DNA of 64,000 nt from Pararhizobium_B sp963838155. Lineage in GTDB: Bacteria; Pseudomonadota; Alphaproteobacteria; Rhizobiales; Rhizobiaceae. Made by a program: the position numbers and the translations under genes. The stretch lies in assembly GCA_963838155.1 (NCBI GenBank), contig CAWIQE010000018.1:160031-224030 (forward strand), given 5' to 3'. Positions 36,383 through 45,625 of this stretch are shown here, piece by piece (the first letter of the stretch is position 1; each line of letters opens with the position of its first letter). The notes below the pieces were generated by a model. That model ran no database searches, was not told where the DNA came from, and saw only the letters and a program-made list of their open reading frames with translations.

Positions 36383-38488
36383 ATGCGTCCGATGGTTCTC
36401 GATCCCCTCTTCCGCCCGGTTTCGGCCCTGGCCGGCGTCGGCCCGAAGGTTGCCGAAATGCTGGCGAAGGTCGCGGACCGGGAGAACGGCGACGACATGC
36501 GCGTCATCGATCTGCTCTTCGTCGCGCCGCATGCGCTTATCGACCGGCGCCGGCGGCCCGGCATCGCGCATTCGCCGGAAGGCACGATCGTCACCCTCGC
36601 CGTGCGCGTCGATCGCCACCAGCCAGCGCCTCGCGGCCGCCGCAACGTGCCCTATCGCGTCTTCGTCCACGACGACACCGGGGAAATGGCGCTCACATTC
36701 TTCCACGCCAAGGCCGGCTGGCTCGAAAAACTGCTTCCGGTGGGCGAGAATGTCGTGGTCAGCGGCAAGGTCGACTGGTTCAACGGACGTCCGTCCATGG
36801 TTCATCCGGACCACGTCGTCGCGGAAGCCGACGCGGACGCCCTTCCGGCCGTCGAGCCGGTCTATCCGCTGACGGCCGGGCTGGCCCCCAAGGTGATGCG
36901 GCGTTCGGTCGAAACGGCGCTGGCATGCCTGCCGGTACTCCCCGAATGGCTCGACGGCGCCCTTGTCCGGCAGAACTCGTTCCCCGGCTTCGTCGAAAGC
37001 ATCCGGGCCCTTCACGCGCCGCGCGACGCCTTCGACATCGAACCCGCGGCACCGGCCCGGCGACGCCTCGCCTATGACGAGTTCCTCGCCGGACAGCTCT
37101 CCCTCGGCCTGGTGCGCCAGCGCATCCGCAAGCTTGCGGGGCGGCCGGTCGACGCCAGCGGCGAGAAACAGGCCGCGATACGCGCCGCGCTTCCCTTTTC
37201 GCTGACACGCGGACAGGACGAGGCGGTCGATGCGATCGTCGCCGACATGCGGCGCAGCGAACGCATGCTGCGCCTCCTTCAGGGCGACGTCGGTTCGGGC
37301 AAGACGGCCGTCGCCATGATGGCGATGGCTGCCGCCGTGGAGGGCGGCGGGCAGGCCGTGCTCATGGCGCCGACGGAGCTGCTGGCGCGGCAGCACCACG
37401 CGACCGTCTCGGCAATGGCGGAAGCGGCCGGCATTTCGGTCGCGCTTCTCACCGGCCGGATGAAGGCGCGCGAGCATCGGGCGGTGCTCGATCGCATCGC
37501 CTCCGGCGAGGCGCAGATCGTCGTCGGAACGCATGCGCTTTTCCAGGAGACCGTGGTCTACGACAACCTTCTCCTCGCCGTCGTGGACGAGCAGCATCGC
37601 TTCGGCGTCCATCAGCGCCTCCGCCTGACGGCGAAGGGCACCGCGCCCCACATGCTGGTGATGACTGCCACGCCGATCCCGCGCACCCTCGTCCTCGCCG
37701 CGTTCGGCGACATGGACGTCTCCAAGCTCACCGAGAAGCCCGCCGGCCGCAAGCCGATCGCCACCGTGACGATACCGGCCGATCGCATCGAAGACGTCGT
37801 CGCCCGGCTTCGGACGGCGATCGCGGGCGGGGCGAAGGCTTACTGGATCTGTCCTCTCGTCGAGGAGACGGAGGCTTCCGACGCCATGTCGGCCGAAGCC
37901 CGCTTCAAAAGCCTGGAGCCGGCCTTTCCCGGCCAGCTCGGCCTGGTGCACGGACGCATGGCCAGTTCGGAGAAGGATGCGGCAATGGCCGCCTTCAAGG
38001 ACGGAACGACCCGCCTGCTCGTCGCAACCACGGTCATCGAAGTGGGCGTCGACGTTCCGGATGCGTCGATCCTCGTGATCGAGCACGCCGAGCGCTTCGG
38101 CCTCGCCCAGCTCCACCAGCTCCGCGGCCGCGTCGGGCGCGGCGATGCGGCGTCGAGCTGCATCCTTCTCTATTCCGGGCCTCTGGGCGAGGTCGCCAAG
38201 GCCCGGTTGTCGATCATGCGGGACACGGAAGACGGCTTCCGCATCGCGGAAGAGGATCTCAAGCTGCGTGGCGAGGGCGAGCTGCTCGGGACGCGGCAAT
38301 CGGGAACTCCCGGATTTCGCCTCGCCAGCCTCGAAGCGCATGCCGACCTCCTCGAGACGGCGCGAAACGACGCACGCCTGGTGCTGGAGACCGATCCCGA
38401 CCTGAAAGGCGAGCGGGGCGACGCCCTGCGGCTGCTCCTCTATCTCTTTCGGCGCGACGAGGCGATACGCTTCCTGCGCGCCGGCTGA
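36383..38488 (+). CDS. recG: ATP-dependent DNA helicase RecG
   Basis: 701 residues from the ATG at 36383 (another in-frame ATG is 9 bases later). Remodels stalled replication forks and Holliday junctions. N-terminal wedge/OB domain (PYRVFVHDDTGEMALTFFHA), helicase domain with Walker A GDVGSGKTAVAMM and VVDEQHRFGVHQR, and C-terminal helicase motifs (VEVGVDVPDASILVIEHAERFGLAQLHQLRGRVGRG). It is about the usual alphaproteobacterial length. It converges with the DUF502 gene. Confidence 0.96.
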   Translation: MRPMVLDPLFRPVSALAGVGPKVAEMLAKVADRENGDDMRVIDLLFVAPHALIDRRRRPGIAHSPEGTIVTLAVRVDRHQPAPRGRRNVPYRVFVHDDTGEMALTFFHAKAGWLEKLLPVGENVVVSGKVDWFNGRPSMVHPDHVVAEADADALPAVEPVYPLTAGLAPKVMRRSVETALACLPVLPEWLDGALVRQNSFPGFVESIRALHAPRDAFDIEPAAPARRRLAYDEFLAGQLSLGLVRQRIRKLAGRPVDASGEKQAAIRAALPFSLTRGQDEAVDAIVADMRRSERMLRLLQGDVGSGKTAVAMMAMAAAVEGGGQAVLMAPTELLARQHHATVSAMAEAAGISVALLTGRMKAREHRAVLDRIASGEAQIVVGTHALFQETVVYDNLLLAVVDEQHRFGVHQRLRLTAKGTAPHMLVMTATPIPRTLVLAAFGDMDVSKLTEKPAGRKPIATVTIPADRIEDVVARLRTAIAGGAKAYWICPLVEETEASDAMSAEARFKSLEPAFPGQLGLVHGRMASSEKDAAMAAFKDGTTRLLVATTVIEVGVDVPDASILVIEHAERFGLAQLHQLRGRVGRGDAASSCILLYSGPLGEVAKARLSIMRDTEDGFRIAEEDLKLRGEGELLGTRQSGTPGFRLASLEAHADLLETARNDARLVLETDPDLKGERGDALRLLLYLFRRDEAIRFLRAG

Positions 38489-38510
38489 ACCCGGGCCGGA
38501 TTCGAGCGCC

Positions 38511-39221
38511 TCAGGCGCGTTTCTGCAGGTCCCTGTCTTCCGTATCGCGCTGCGCGGCGGCGAGCTGGGCGGTCTTGGCGTGATATTCCGGCGAGACGAG
38601 CCCGGCCGAGATGATCAGCTTGGCCGCGTCCTCCACGGACATGTCGAGGATCGTGATATCCCGCTTCGGCACGAACAGCAGGTAGCCGGAGGTCGGGTTC
38701 GGCGTCGTCGGAAGGAAGACCGAAACGGTGTCCTCGCCGCTTTCCGTAAGCTTCGCGTTCACCTCGCCTTTCGTATCTGTCGCGAGGAAGACAAGCGACC
38801 ACAGCCCCTTGCGGGGATATTCGATCAGCCCGGCCTTCTGGAACGAGTTCGAACTCTCCGACAGCACCGTTTGGAAGATCTGTTTCAGGCCCTTGTAGAT
38901 CACCCGGATGAAGGGCATCCGATGAAGGATGGACTCTCCGAACCCGATGACGGTCCGTCCGACCAGGCTTGCCGTCAGGAAGCCGATCAGCGTGATGACG
39001 ACGAGCGCGATCAGCAGCCCGAACCCGGGGACGGGGAAAGGCAGGTAGTAGTCGGGCGTATACCGGCTCGGCAGGTAGGGCTTCACCCACGCATCGACCC
39101 AGATGACGAACGACCAGGTCAGGTAGAGGGTGATGACGAGGGGCGCACAGATCACGAGCCCCGTCAGGAAGTAGTTTCTCAGGCGCCCCGCAAAGGATAC
39201 GCGTTTGGGCTTGTCGCTCAT
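38511..39221 (-). CDS. DUF502-family membrane protein
   Basis: 236 residues from the ATG at 39221 (MSDKPKRVSFAGRLRNYFLTG). Two long hydrophobic segments are visible (about residues 18-40 and 60-85), followed by the conserved GESILHRMPFIRVIYKGLKQ and a soluble region with PTTPNPTSGYLLFVP typical of DUF502. An inner-membrane protein of unknown function, often near recG in rhizobia. The longer in-frame start at 39287 adds an unconvincing 22 residues. Confidence 0.88.
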   Translation of the reverse strand: MSDKPKRVSFAGRLRNYFLTGLVICAPLVITLYLTWSFVIWVDAWVKPYLPSRYTPDYYLPFPVPGFGLLIALVVITLIGFLTASLVGRTVIGFGESILHRMPFIRVIYKGLKQIFQTVLSESSNSFQKAGLIEYPRKGLWSLVFLATDTKGEVNAKLTESGEDTVSVFLPTTPNPTSGYLLFVPKRDITILDMSVEDAAKLIISAGLVSPEYHAKTAQLAAAQRDTEDRDLQKRA

Positions 39222-39330
39222 CGGGCAATCCACGCGGACGCCACCCAGCGCCGGACACCGGGCCGGCGCGTTATCCGCTCTCGGCATATATATGAGCAGT
39301 ATGCCGCATCCGGCAAGCGCAAGCTTGCGG

Positions 39331-41157
39331 CTACTCCACGGTTACAGACTTCGCCAGGTTGCGGGGCTGGTCGACGTCCGTTCCCATGAAGACGGCCGTA
39401 TGATAGGCCAGCAGCTGTATCGGCAGCGCATAGACCATCGGCGCGATCAGCTCGTCGACCTGCGGCAGCACGATCGTTTCCATCGTTTCCATGGAAGCGG
39501 CCTCGGCGCCTTTCCGGTCGGTGATGAGAACGATGCGGCCGCCGCGGGCGGCAACCTCCTGCATGTTGGAGACCGTCTTGTCGAATACGCGGTCGTAGGG
39601 AGCGATCACGATCACCGGCATCGTCTCGTCGATGAGGGCGATGGGCCCGTGCTTCAGCTCTCCCGCCGCATACCCCTCGGCGTGGATGTAGGAGATCTCC
39701 TTGAGCTTCAGCGCACCTTCCATGGCCAGCGGAAAGCTGGTCCCGCGGCCGAGGTAGAGAACGTCGTCGAATTTCGCAAGCTCGCGCGCCAGCACCTCGA
39801 GTTGCGGCTGGCAGGACGAGAGCACCTCCGTCATCAGTCGCGGCAGTTCCTGCAGGACCTGCACGGCCCTCGCCTCCGCCTCGGAACCCATCGCGCCGCG
39901 CGCCTTCGCGGCGCCGATGGCCAGCGAAGCCAGCACGGCGAGCTGGCATGTGAAGGCCTTCGTGGAGGCGACGCCGATTTCCGGGCCCGCGAGCGTCGGG
40001 AAGATCGCGTCGGCCTCCCGCGCGATCGTCGATTCCTGGACGTTGACCAGGGCACCGATCTTGAGTCCCGCATCCTTGCAATAGCGCAGCGACGCCAGCG
40101 TGTCGGCGGTCTCGCCCGATTGCGAGACGAAGATTGCGGCCGAATTCCGCGACAGGGGCATCTCCCGATACCGGAACTCCGAGGCGATATCGATGTCCAC
40201 GGGCAGCCGGGCGTACCGCTCGAACATGTACTTGCCGACGAGCCCGGCGATATAGGCCGTGCCGCAGGCGCTGACGACCAGCCGGTCTATGGCGCCGAAA
40301 TCGATCACCGGGTCGCCGGCGCGCACGACGCCGCCGGCGAAATCGAGATAGCGGCTCAAAGTGTGGGCGATTACCTCGGGCTGCTCATGGATCTCCTTTT
40401 CCATGAAATGCCTGTGGTTGCCCTTGTCGGCCACGTAGGTCGTGCCCGCCGACTTCCGCCGCACGCGCTCGACCGGCTGTCCGGAGTGATCGAAGAATTC
40501 CACGCCCTCATGGGTCAAGACGCTCCAGTCGCCGTCTTCCAGGTAGGCGATGTCGTTGGTGAAAGGCGCCAGCGCGATGGCGTCCGAGCCGAGATACATC
40601 TCGCCCTCCCCGAAGCCGACGGCGAGCGGCGGTCCGTTCCGGGCGGCGATGATCATGTCGTCGTGATCGGCAAAGAGGACCGCCAGCGCATAGGCGCCTT
40701 CGAGGCGCTGGAGCACGGCCAGCATCGCGGACCGGGCGTCGTGTCCCTGGTCGAGCAGGTGCGACAAGAGCTGCGCCACCACTTCGGTGTCGGTCTGCGT
40801 GCGGAATTCGATGCCCTTGGCAATGAGCTCGGCCTTGAGCTGTGCGAAGTTCTCGATGATCCCGTTGTGGACGACCGCGACCTTGCCGGCAAAATGCGGA
40901 TGGGCGTTGCGCTCCGTCGGAGCGCCGTGGGTGGCCCAGCGGGTATGGCCAATGCCGATCGATCCGGGCAGCGGCTCGTCCTTCAGGCGCCTCTCGAGCA
41001 CGGAAAGCTTCCCCTCGGCCCGCCGCCGGTCGAGACGGCCGCCTTGCACCGTCGCCACGCCGGCGGAATCGTAGCCTCGGTATTCCAGCCGCTTGAGCGC
41101 ATCGACCAGGAGCGGTGCCACGTCTTGCTGGCCGACTATCCCGACTATTCCGCACAT
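39331..41157 (-). CDS. glmS: Glutamine--fructose-6-phosphate aminotransferase (isomerizing)
   Basis: 608 residues, standard. Makes glucosamine 6-phosphate for peptidoglycan and lipopolysaccharide. N-terminal class II glutamine amidotransferase with the nucleophilic Cys2 (MCGIVGIVGQ) and GHTRWATHG; two SIS domains with SQSGETADT and the terminal DVDQPRNLAKSVTVE. It lies downstream of glmU on the same strand, separated by about 190 bases that contain a repeat, so the two may be partly independent. No glmS ribozyme-like or long structured leader is apparent. Confidence 0.97.
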   Translation of the reverse strand: MCGIVGIVGQQDVAPLLVDALKRLEYRGYDSAGVATVQGGRLDRRRAEGKLSVLERRLKDEPLPGSIGIGHTRWATHGAPTERNAHPHFAGKVAVVHNGIIENFAQLKAELIAKGIEFRTQTDTEVVAQLLSHLLDQGHDARSAMLAVLQRLEGAYALAVLFADHDDMIIAARNGPPLAVGFGEGEMYLGSDAIALAPFTNDIAYLEDGDWSVLTHEGVEFFDHSGQPVERVRRKSAGTTYVADKGNHRHFMEKEIHEQPEVIAHTLSRYLDFAGGVVRAGDPVIDFGAIDRLVVSACGTAYIAGLVGKYMFERYARLPVDIDIASEFRYREMPLSRNSAAIFVSQSGETADTLASLRYCKDAGLKIGALVNVQESTIAREADAIFPTLAGPEIGVASTKAFTCQLAVLASLAIGAAKARGAMGSEAEARAVQVLQELPRLMTEVLSSCQPQLEVLARELAKFDDVLYLGRGTSFPLAMEGALKLKEISYIHAEGYAAGELKHGPIALIDETMPVIVIAPYDRVFDKTVSNMQEVAARGGRIVLITDRKGAEAASMETMETIVLPQVDELIAPMVYALPIQLLAYHTAVFMGTDVDQPRNLAKSVTVE

Positions 41158-41198
41158 CGCTTTTCTCCGTTCCGGCCCGCATGCCGTCGCCGACTGGC

Positions 41199-41292
41199 GG
41201 GGAGCGCTTCCGGGAAAGGTGGAAAGCTCCGCCCGGATTCGCGTAAAATTAGATATCTAGCCTCGTTCAGGAAGTCCGTGAAGCGCTGAAAG
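41199..41292 (+). repeat. Dispersed intergenic repeat, copy between glmU and glmS
   Basis: GGAGCGCTTCCGGGAAAGGTGG, then GGATTCGCGTAAAA and GTCCGTGAAGCGC, in the same order as the copies at 46548 and 47255 but with more differences in the middle (the CAATGAGGTAG core is altered). It occupies half of the glmU-glmS spacer. Confidence 0.65.
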
Positions 41293-41347
41293 GGACCAGG
41301 GACGATTTGTCGAGTGGGCCCGCGGTCCGCCGGCACCATGAGCCAAC

Positions 41348-42712
41348 CTAGCCCGAATGGCCTTTCTTAGAAGTTTTGAAGGCCTCGTTGCGCGCCCTGA
41401 TGAGGGTCGCGCGCCCTTCCTTGTTCACCTGCCGGGCACGGCCGAAGGCCAGCGCCTCGTCCGGCACGGCATCGGTGATGACGCTGCCCGAGGCGATATA
41501 CGCCCCCGCCCCGACGCGCACCGGCGCGACCAGCGACGTATTCGAGCCGACGAAGGTCCCGGCGCCGATTTCCGTCAGATGCTTGTTCACGCCGTCGTAG
41601 TTGCAGGTGATGGTGCCGGCCCCGACATTGACCTTTTCGCCGATGACGGAATCTCCGATGTAGCTGAGATGGTTGATCTTTGCCCCTGCGCCGATGTCGG
41701 ATTTCTTGACCTCGCAGAAATTCCCGACCTTCGACCTCGGCCCGAGTTTCGCCCCGGGACGGAGCCGCGCGAACGGCCCGACTTCGGCCCCCGGACCGAT
41801 CGCCGCATTCTCGAAATGACAGAATGCATGGATCGTGGCGCCTTCCCCGACGACGACGCCCGGGCCGAAGAAGACGTTGGGCTCGATCACCGTATCGGGG
41901 CCGATCTGGGTGTCGAATGAAAGAAAGACCGTGTCGGGCGCCGTCATCGTAACCCCCGACAGCATGAGGTCCCTGCGTCTGCGGTGCTGCCACAGTGCTT
42001 CTGCGTCGGCGAGCTCGGCCCGCGTATTGACGCCGATCAGTTCGTCGGGTCCCGCCTCTATCGCGACGGCCTGGCCGCCGGCGCGGCGCGCGATCTCGAC
42101 GACGTCCGTGAGGTAGTACTCGCCCTTGGCGTTGTCGTTGCCGATCGCGTCGATGAGCTGGAGCGCCTTTTCGCCGGCGATGGCCATCAGGCCGCCGTTG
42201 CAGAACGTCACCGCCTTCTCGGCTTCGGAGGCATCCCTTTCCTCGCGGATGGCGACGAGTTCGCCGTCCGTCTCGATCAGGCGCCCGTAACCCGCCGGCC
42301 GCGGCGTGCGGAATCCGATCACCGCCACCGTGGCGCCGCCGGCGAGGGCATCGCGCGCTTTCGCCAAGGTTTCGGGCCGCACGAGCGGCGTGTCCCCGAA
42401 CAGGACGAGCACGTCGTCGTACCCCCGCTCGATGGCCGCTCGGGCACTGAGAACCGCATGGCCCGTTCCCAGGCGCTCGGCCTGGACGAAGGTTTCCACC
42501 CGAAGCCCGGTCGCCTCCGCCGCGCGTGCGACGGCTTCGCTGTCGCGCCCGGCGACCAGCGAAACCGCGTCCACGCCCGCCTGCGAAGCGGCCTCCAGCA
42601 CATGGGCGAGCATCGTGCGGCCGGCGACGGGATGCAGAACCTTGGCGACGGAAGACCGCATGCGCGTCCCCTCGCCGGCGGCAAGAACGATTGCCATTGA
42701 AGTTCGCTGCAT
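41348..42712 (-). CDS. glmU: Bifunctional UDP-N-acetylglucosamine pyrophosphorylase / glucosamine-1-phosphate acetyltransferase
   Basis: 454 residues from the ATG at 42712 (AGGAG upstream). N-terminal uridyltransferase with VLAAGEGTRMRS, and C-terminal left-handed beta-helix acetyltransferase visible as hexapeptide repeats (ARLRPGAKLGPRSKVGNF, then GAGTITCNYDGVNKH). Makes UDP-GlcNAc, two steps after GlmS, so the two neighbouring genes form the aminosugar branch. Confidence 0.97.
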   Translation of the reverse strand: MQRTSMAIVLAAGEGTRMRSSVAKVLHPVAGRTMLAHVLEAASQAGVDAVSLVAGRDSEAVARAAEATGLRVETFVQAERLGTGHAVLSARAAIERGYDDVLVLFGDTPLVRPETLAKARDALAGGATVAVIGFRTPRPAGYGRLIETDGELVAIREERDASEAEKAVTFCNGGLMAIAGEKALQLIDAIGNDNAKGEYYLTDVVEIARRAGGQAVAIEAGPDELIGVNTRAELADAEALWQHRRRRDLMLSGVTMTAPDTVFLSFDTQIGPDTVIEPNVFFGPGVVVGEGATIHAFCHFENAAIGPGAEVGPFARLRPGAKLGPRSKVGNFCEVKKSDIGAGAKINHLSYIGDSVIGEKVNVGAGTITCNYDGVNKHLTEIGAGTFVGSNTSLVAPVRVGAGAYIASGSVITDAVPDEALAFGRARQVNKEGRATLIRARNEAFKTSKKGHSG

Positions 42713-42767
42713 ACCAATCTCCTTGTGGCCGTCGGGGAACCCGGCCGCGGGACCCGATCGCCGCCTT

Positions 42768-43517
42768 CTAACCGATACTGGACAGGGCTGGGAAGGTTTC
42801 GAGCAGCCAGTAGGAAAATTCCGCCATCCAGCCGGTGAGGAAAAGGATGCCAGTCAGCACCAGGAGGCCGCCCATAACCTTCTCGACCTTTCCGAGATGC
42901 CGCCTGAAATGCTGCAGGAAACGCATGAACCGCTGCGAAAAGAACGCCGCGATCCAGAAGGGCACCGCCAGGCCGAGCGAATAGGAGGCAAGCAGGACCG
43001 CGCCCAATTCGACCGTGCTGCGGGAAGCGGCCACGCCGAGGATCGCACCGAGGACCGGTCCGATGCACGGCGTCCAGCCAAAGGCGAAGGCGAGCCCCAT
43101 GACGTAGGCGCCGGTCCATGTCGCGGGCTTCCCGCCGCCCTGGAAGCGCACTTCCCGGCTCAATATCCCGATCCGGAAGAGGCCCAGGAAGTTCAGCCCC
43201 ATCACGATGATGACGACGCCCCCGATCTCGGCAAGCAGTGTGAGGTGCTGCCGCAGCGCCGCGCCGATGCTGGAAGCGCCCGCGCCGAGCGCCACGAACA
43301 CCGTCGCGAATCCGAGCGTGAAGAAGAACGCCGCCAAGAGCACGGAGCGTTGCGCCGCAACGTCGCGTCGCAGCCCTTCGTCCCCGCGGAACTGCTCGAC
43401 GCTGACGCCGGCCATGTAGCAGAGATAGGGCGGTACGAGAGGCAGCACGCAGGGCGAAAGAAACGAGAGCGCACCGGCAAGGACGGCACTGACGAGGGAA
43501 ATATCGGCAATCGACAC
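42768..43517 (-). CDS. CcdA/DsbD-type cytochrome c biogenesis membrane protein
   Basis: 249 residues from a GTG at 43517 with AGGAG 10 bases upstream; an in-frame ATG at 43565 would add 16 residues lacking family character. Six hydrophobic segments and the two conserved cysteines in LSPCVLPLVPPYLCY and GWTPCIGPVLGA, which shuttle electrons from cytoplasmic thioredoxin to the periplasm. It supports cytochrome c maturation or periplasmic thiol reduction. No partner thioredoxin gene is adjacent. Confidence 0.9.
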   Translation of the reverse strand: MSIADISLVSAVLAGALSFLSPCVLPLVPPYLCYMAGVSVEQFRGDEGLRRDVAAQRSVLLAAFFFTLGFATVFVALGAGASSIGAALRQHLTLLAEIGGVVIIVMGLNFLGLFRIGILSREVRFQGGGKPATWTGAYVMGLAFAFGWTPCIGPVLGAILGVAASRSTVELGAVLLASYSLGLAVPFWIAAFFSQRFMRFLQHFRRHLGKVEKVMGGLLVLTGILFLTGWMAEFSYWLLETFPALSSIG

Positions 43518-43689
43518 GAATAAGGGACTCCTGACGCGCTTCGGCGTATTTCTAGTCGCTTCCACGCTCGCGCGACAATCACCTTTTTGCGTTGCAGGAA
43601 GAGGCCCCGCGCATGTCGATTTTGTGTTGACCCATTAGACCCTCCTTAATATGGTCCGCGCCAATCCAGCGCGACCCACCCGCGCCATG

Positions 43690-43765
43690 GAGCCCGTAGC
43701 TCAGCTGGTAGAGCAACTGACTTTTAATCAGTAGGTCCAGGGTTCGACTCCCTGCGGGCTCACCA
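43690..43765 (+). tRNA. tRNA-Lys(UUU)
   Basis: 76 bases including an encoded CCA. The acceptor stem pairs GAGCCCG with CGGGCTC; the anticodon stem ACTGA/TCAGT encloses the loop CTTTTAA with anticodon TTT at 43723-43725; the T arm contains GGTTCGACTCC. The cloverleaf is complete. Confidence 0.97.
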
Positions 43766-44011
43766 AAAACATCGAAAAATCCGCGACTTATCGTATTGCG
43801 CCAATTCCATGTCCCCCGAATTTCGCTGGGGGCTGCATGGGGCGCCACGGCAAGCAAGAATGACCCCTGCCCCATGTCCGAGACGCGGACTTCCGCGGTC
43901 CGACGGTTTCTGGAGAGCGCGGTGCACGAGCCGACGTCGCTTCGCCACCGGCCGCAGCTCCCCTCCGGGATTGTACGTAGGCAGATAACCGAATTTCGCC
44001 GCTCCGGCGGA

Positions 44012-44042
44012 TAGGCGATGTTGGGGTCAATCTGATCGCCTA
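44012..44042. promoter_or_regulatory. Inverted repeat just upstream of the FixK-like gene
   Basis: TAGGCGAT (44012-44019) and ATCGCCTA (44035-44042) are perfect inverted copies 15 bases apart, ending 14 bases before the GTG start of the Crp/Fnr-family gene. It could be an operator or a leader hairpin close to the ribosome binding site. The spacing does not match an FNR/FixK box (TTGAT-N4-ATCAA). Function is inferred only from position. Confidence 0.4.
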
Positions 44043-44056
44043 CTGGAGTCGATGCC

Positions 44057-44707
44057 GTGAACGTTTATATCGCCCCTTCCTCCATTGATGTTTCCAATGC
44101 CCCCCTCTATGGCCGCGATCTCGACCTCCTTCAGGACGGACGGTCGCATCAGGTCACGACCTATGCGCCCAACGCCGAGATATACGGACAGGGCGAGGCG
44201 TCGAGCGCGCTCTATCAGGTCGTGTTCGGGACCGTAAGGCTCTATCGCCTGCTGGCGGACGGCCGGCGGCAGATCAGCGCTTTCTACGTCGCCGGAGAGG
44301 TTTTCGGGTTCGAGTGCGATCTCCAACATCGCTTCTTCGCCGAGGCGGTGGACCGGGTTGCAGTCCGGATCTTCCGGAAGCCCCTGGACCCCGCAACCGC
44401 TTCCGTCTTGCTGCCGGTCGCACTGAAGGCGCTTGTGCGGGCGCAGGAGCACCTTCTCGTCATCGGCCGCCAAAGCGCGAGCGAGCGGGTCGCGGCCTTC
44501 CTGGTCGACATGCAGGAACGGCAGGGCGACCTGCCCACCCTCGAACTCGCCATGGCTCGAAGCGACATCGCCGACTACCTCGGACTGACGATCGAAACCG
44601 TGTCACGGACATTCTCGAAGTTCCGGGAACGCGGCCTCATCCGGCTTTCCGGCGCGCGAACCGTGGTGATCGAGCGGCAAGACGCGCTTCGTGCGCTTTC
44701 CAGATAG
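44057..44707 (+). CDS. Crp/Fnr-family transcriptional regulator, FixK-like
   Basis: 216 residues from a GTG at 44057. An N-terminal cyclic-nucleotide-like beta barrel (EIYGQGEASSALYQVVFGTVRLYRL) is followed by a C-terminal helix-turn-helix, ARSDIADYLGLTIETVSRTF, nearly the consensus recognition region of FixK/FNR proteins. The N-terminal cysteine cluster that holds the iron-sulfur cluster in true FNR is absent, as in FixK. It probably activates microaerobic or stress genes. It heads a four-gene plus-strand cluster of stress-type genes. Confidence 0.9.
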   Translation: MNVYIAPSSIDVSNAPLYGRDLDLLQDGRSHQVTTYAPNAEIYGQGEASSALYQVVFGTVRLYRLLADGRRQISAFYVAGEVFGFECDLQHRFFAEAVDRVAVRIFRKPLDPATASVLLPVALKALVRAQEHLLVIGRQSASERVAAFLVDMQERQGDLPTLELAMARSDIADYLGLTIETVSRTFSKFRERGLIRLSGARTVVIERQDALRALSR

Positions 44708-44721
44708 CCGTGGAGGACGAC

Positions 44722-45069
44722 ATGAGCGATACGATCGACACCGACCGGTACCGCCGCCGGCTTCTCGAGCGAAAGGCAGAGCTCGAGCGCCGGCTTGCGA
44801 AGATTGAGGCCGACCTCGACGCCACGCCCGCCGCCGACGTCGAAGACCGTGCGAGCGAGCGCGAGAACGACGAGGTCCTCGAGGGCCTGGGCCTGTCCGG
44901 CCGCGAGGAACTGCGCGCGATCCGGGTTGCGATGCAACGCATCGACGACGGCACCTATGGAACCTGCGCCTCCTGCAAGGGCCCGATCTTACCGAAACGC
45001 CTGGACACCCTGCCGTTCACATCCCTTTGCCAGACATGCGCCCGAAGCGGCGAGCGGAGGAGAAATTGA
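44722..45069 (+). CDS. TraR/DksA-family C4 zinc-finger protein
   Basis: 115 residues from the ATG at 44722 with GGAGGA upstream. N-terminal charged coiled coil (RRRLLERKAELERRLAKIEA) and a C-terminal four-cysteine zinc finger, CASCKGPI ... CQTC. Shorter than housekeeping DksA (about 150 residues) and resembling the small DksA-like proteins often seen beside FixK-type regulators and universal stress proteins in rhizobia. It probably binds RNA polymerase via the secondary channel. The stop overlaps the next gene's likely TTG start. Confidence 0.88.
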   Translation: MSDTIDTDRYRRRLLERKAELERRLAKIEADLDATPAADVEDRASERENDEVLEGLGLSGREELRAIRVAMQRIDDGTYGTCASCKGPILPKRLDTLPFTSLCQTCARSGERRRN

Positions 45070-45605
45070 CGATAGAGCTGCTCACACGCGAGGAAAGCCT
45101 CGGCATTCTCGAGCGTTCGCACCTGGCACGGCTCGGCTGCTCGAACGGCCAGCAACCCTATGTGGTTCCCATCAACTACGTCCTCGAAGGCGACTTCGCC
45201 TACGGCTTCTCGACCTACGGGCGGAAGATCGACTGGATGCGGGCCAATCCGAAGGTCTGTCTCGAAATCGACGACATCGTCCACAATCGCCATTGGGAGA
45301 CGGTCGTCGCGACCGGCGAATACGAGGAACTGCCGAATACGCCGGCCGCGACCGGCGAGCGGCATCGCGCTTGGCAGCTTCTGCAGGCCCGGCCGAACTG
45401 GTGGCAGCCGGGCTTCGTGAAGACCGTCATCAGCGGCGTCGAAAGGCCGCTCGTACCCATCTTCTTCCGCATCCGTCTGGTCGAGGTGACCGGACATCGG
45501 CTCGCGCTCGGCACAGACCGGTCCGCGCGGGAGAAACCCAATCTCGGCGGACTGCTCGGGGGGCTTCTGGGCAGGAGCCGCGCGAGCGTGACCGAAACGC
45601 AATGA
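45066..45605 (+). CDS. Pyridoxamine 5'-phosphate oxidase-fold (Nim-like) flavoprotein
   Basis: About 179 residues if translation starts at the TTG at 45066, which has GGAGGAG upstream and overlaps the preceding stop (TTGA); an ATG at 45027 inside the preceding gene would give 192. The split-barrel sequences LARLGCSNGQQPYVVPINYV and YGFSTYGRKIDWMRANPKVCLEIDD are typical of the pyridoxamine-phosphate-oxidase-like family that includes NimA-type nitroimidazole reductases. Flavin binding is expected; the substrate is unknown. The C-terminal 25 residues are Gly/Arg-rich. Confidence 0.82.
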   Translation: MTIELLTREESLGILERSHLARLGCSNGQQPYVVPINYVLEGDFAYGFSTYGRKIDWMRANPKVCLEIDDIVHNRHWETVVATGEYEELPNTPAATGERHRAWQLLQARPNWWQPGFVKTVISGVERPLVPIFFRIRLVEVTGHRLALGTDRSAREKPNLGGLLGGLLGRSRASVTETQ

Positions 45606-45625
45606 TACGACCTGGAGAAACAGCA

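Noticed and set aside
33507..36872. 1121-codon plus-strand open frame opposite mfd
   Set aside because: Antisense frame of a long high-GC gene; composition is unlike real protein and mfd on the other strand has full family motifs.
41158..41347. glmS ribozyme or riboswitch before glmS
   Set aside because: The spacer is explained by a dispersed repeat; no ribozyme-like core was seen, and such ribozymes are typical of Gram-positive bacteria.
43796..44014. Short open frame after tRNA-Lys
   Set aside because: Weak start context and no recognisable motif; treated as intergenic.
44020..44035. Possible FNR/FixK box (TTGGGGTCAA) before the FixK-like gene
   Set aside because: Only one half-site resembles TTGAT-N4-ATCAA; the other half does not match.
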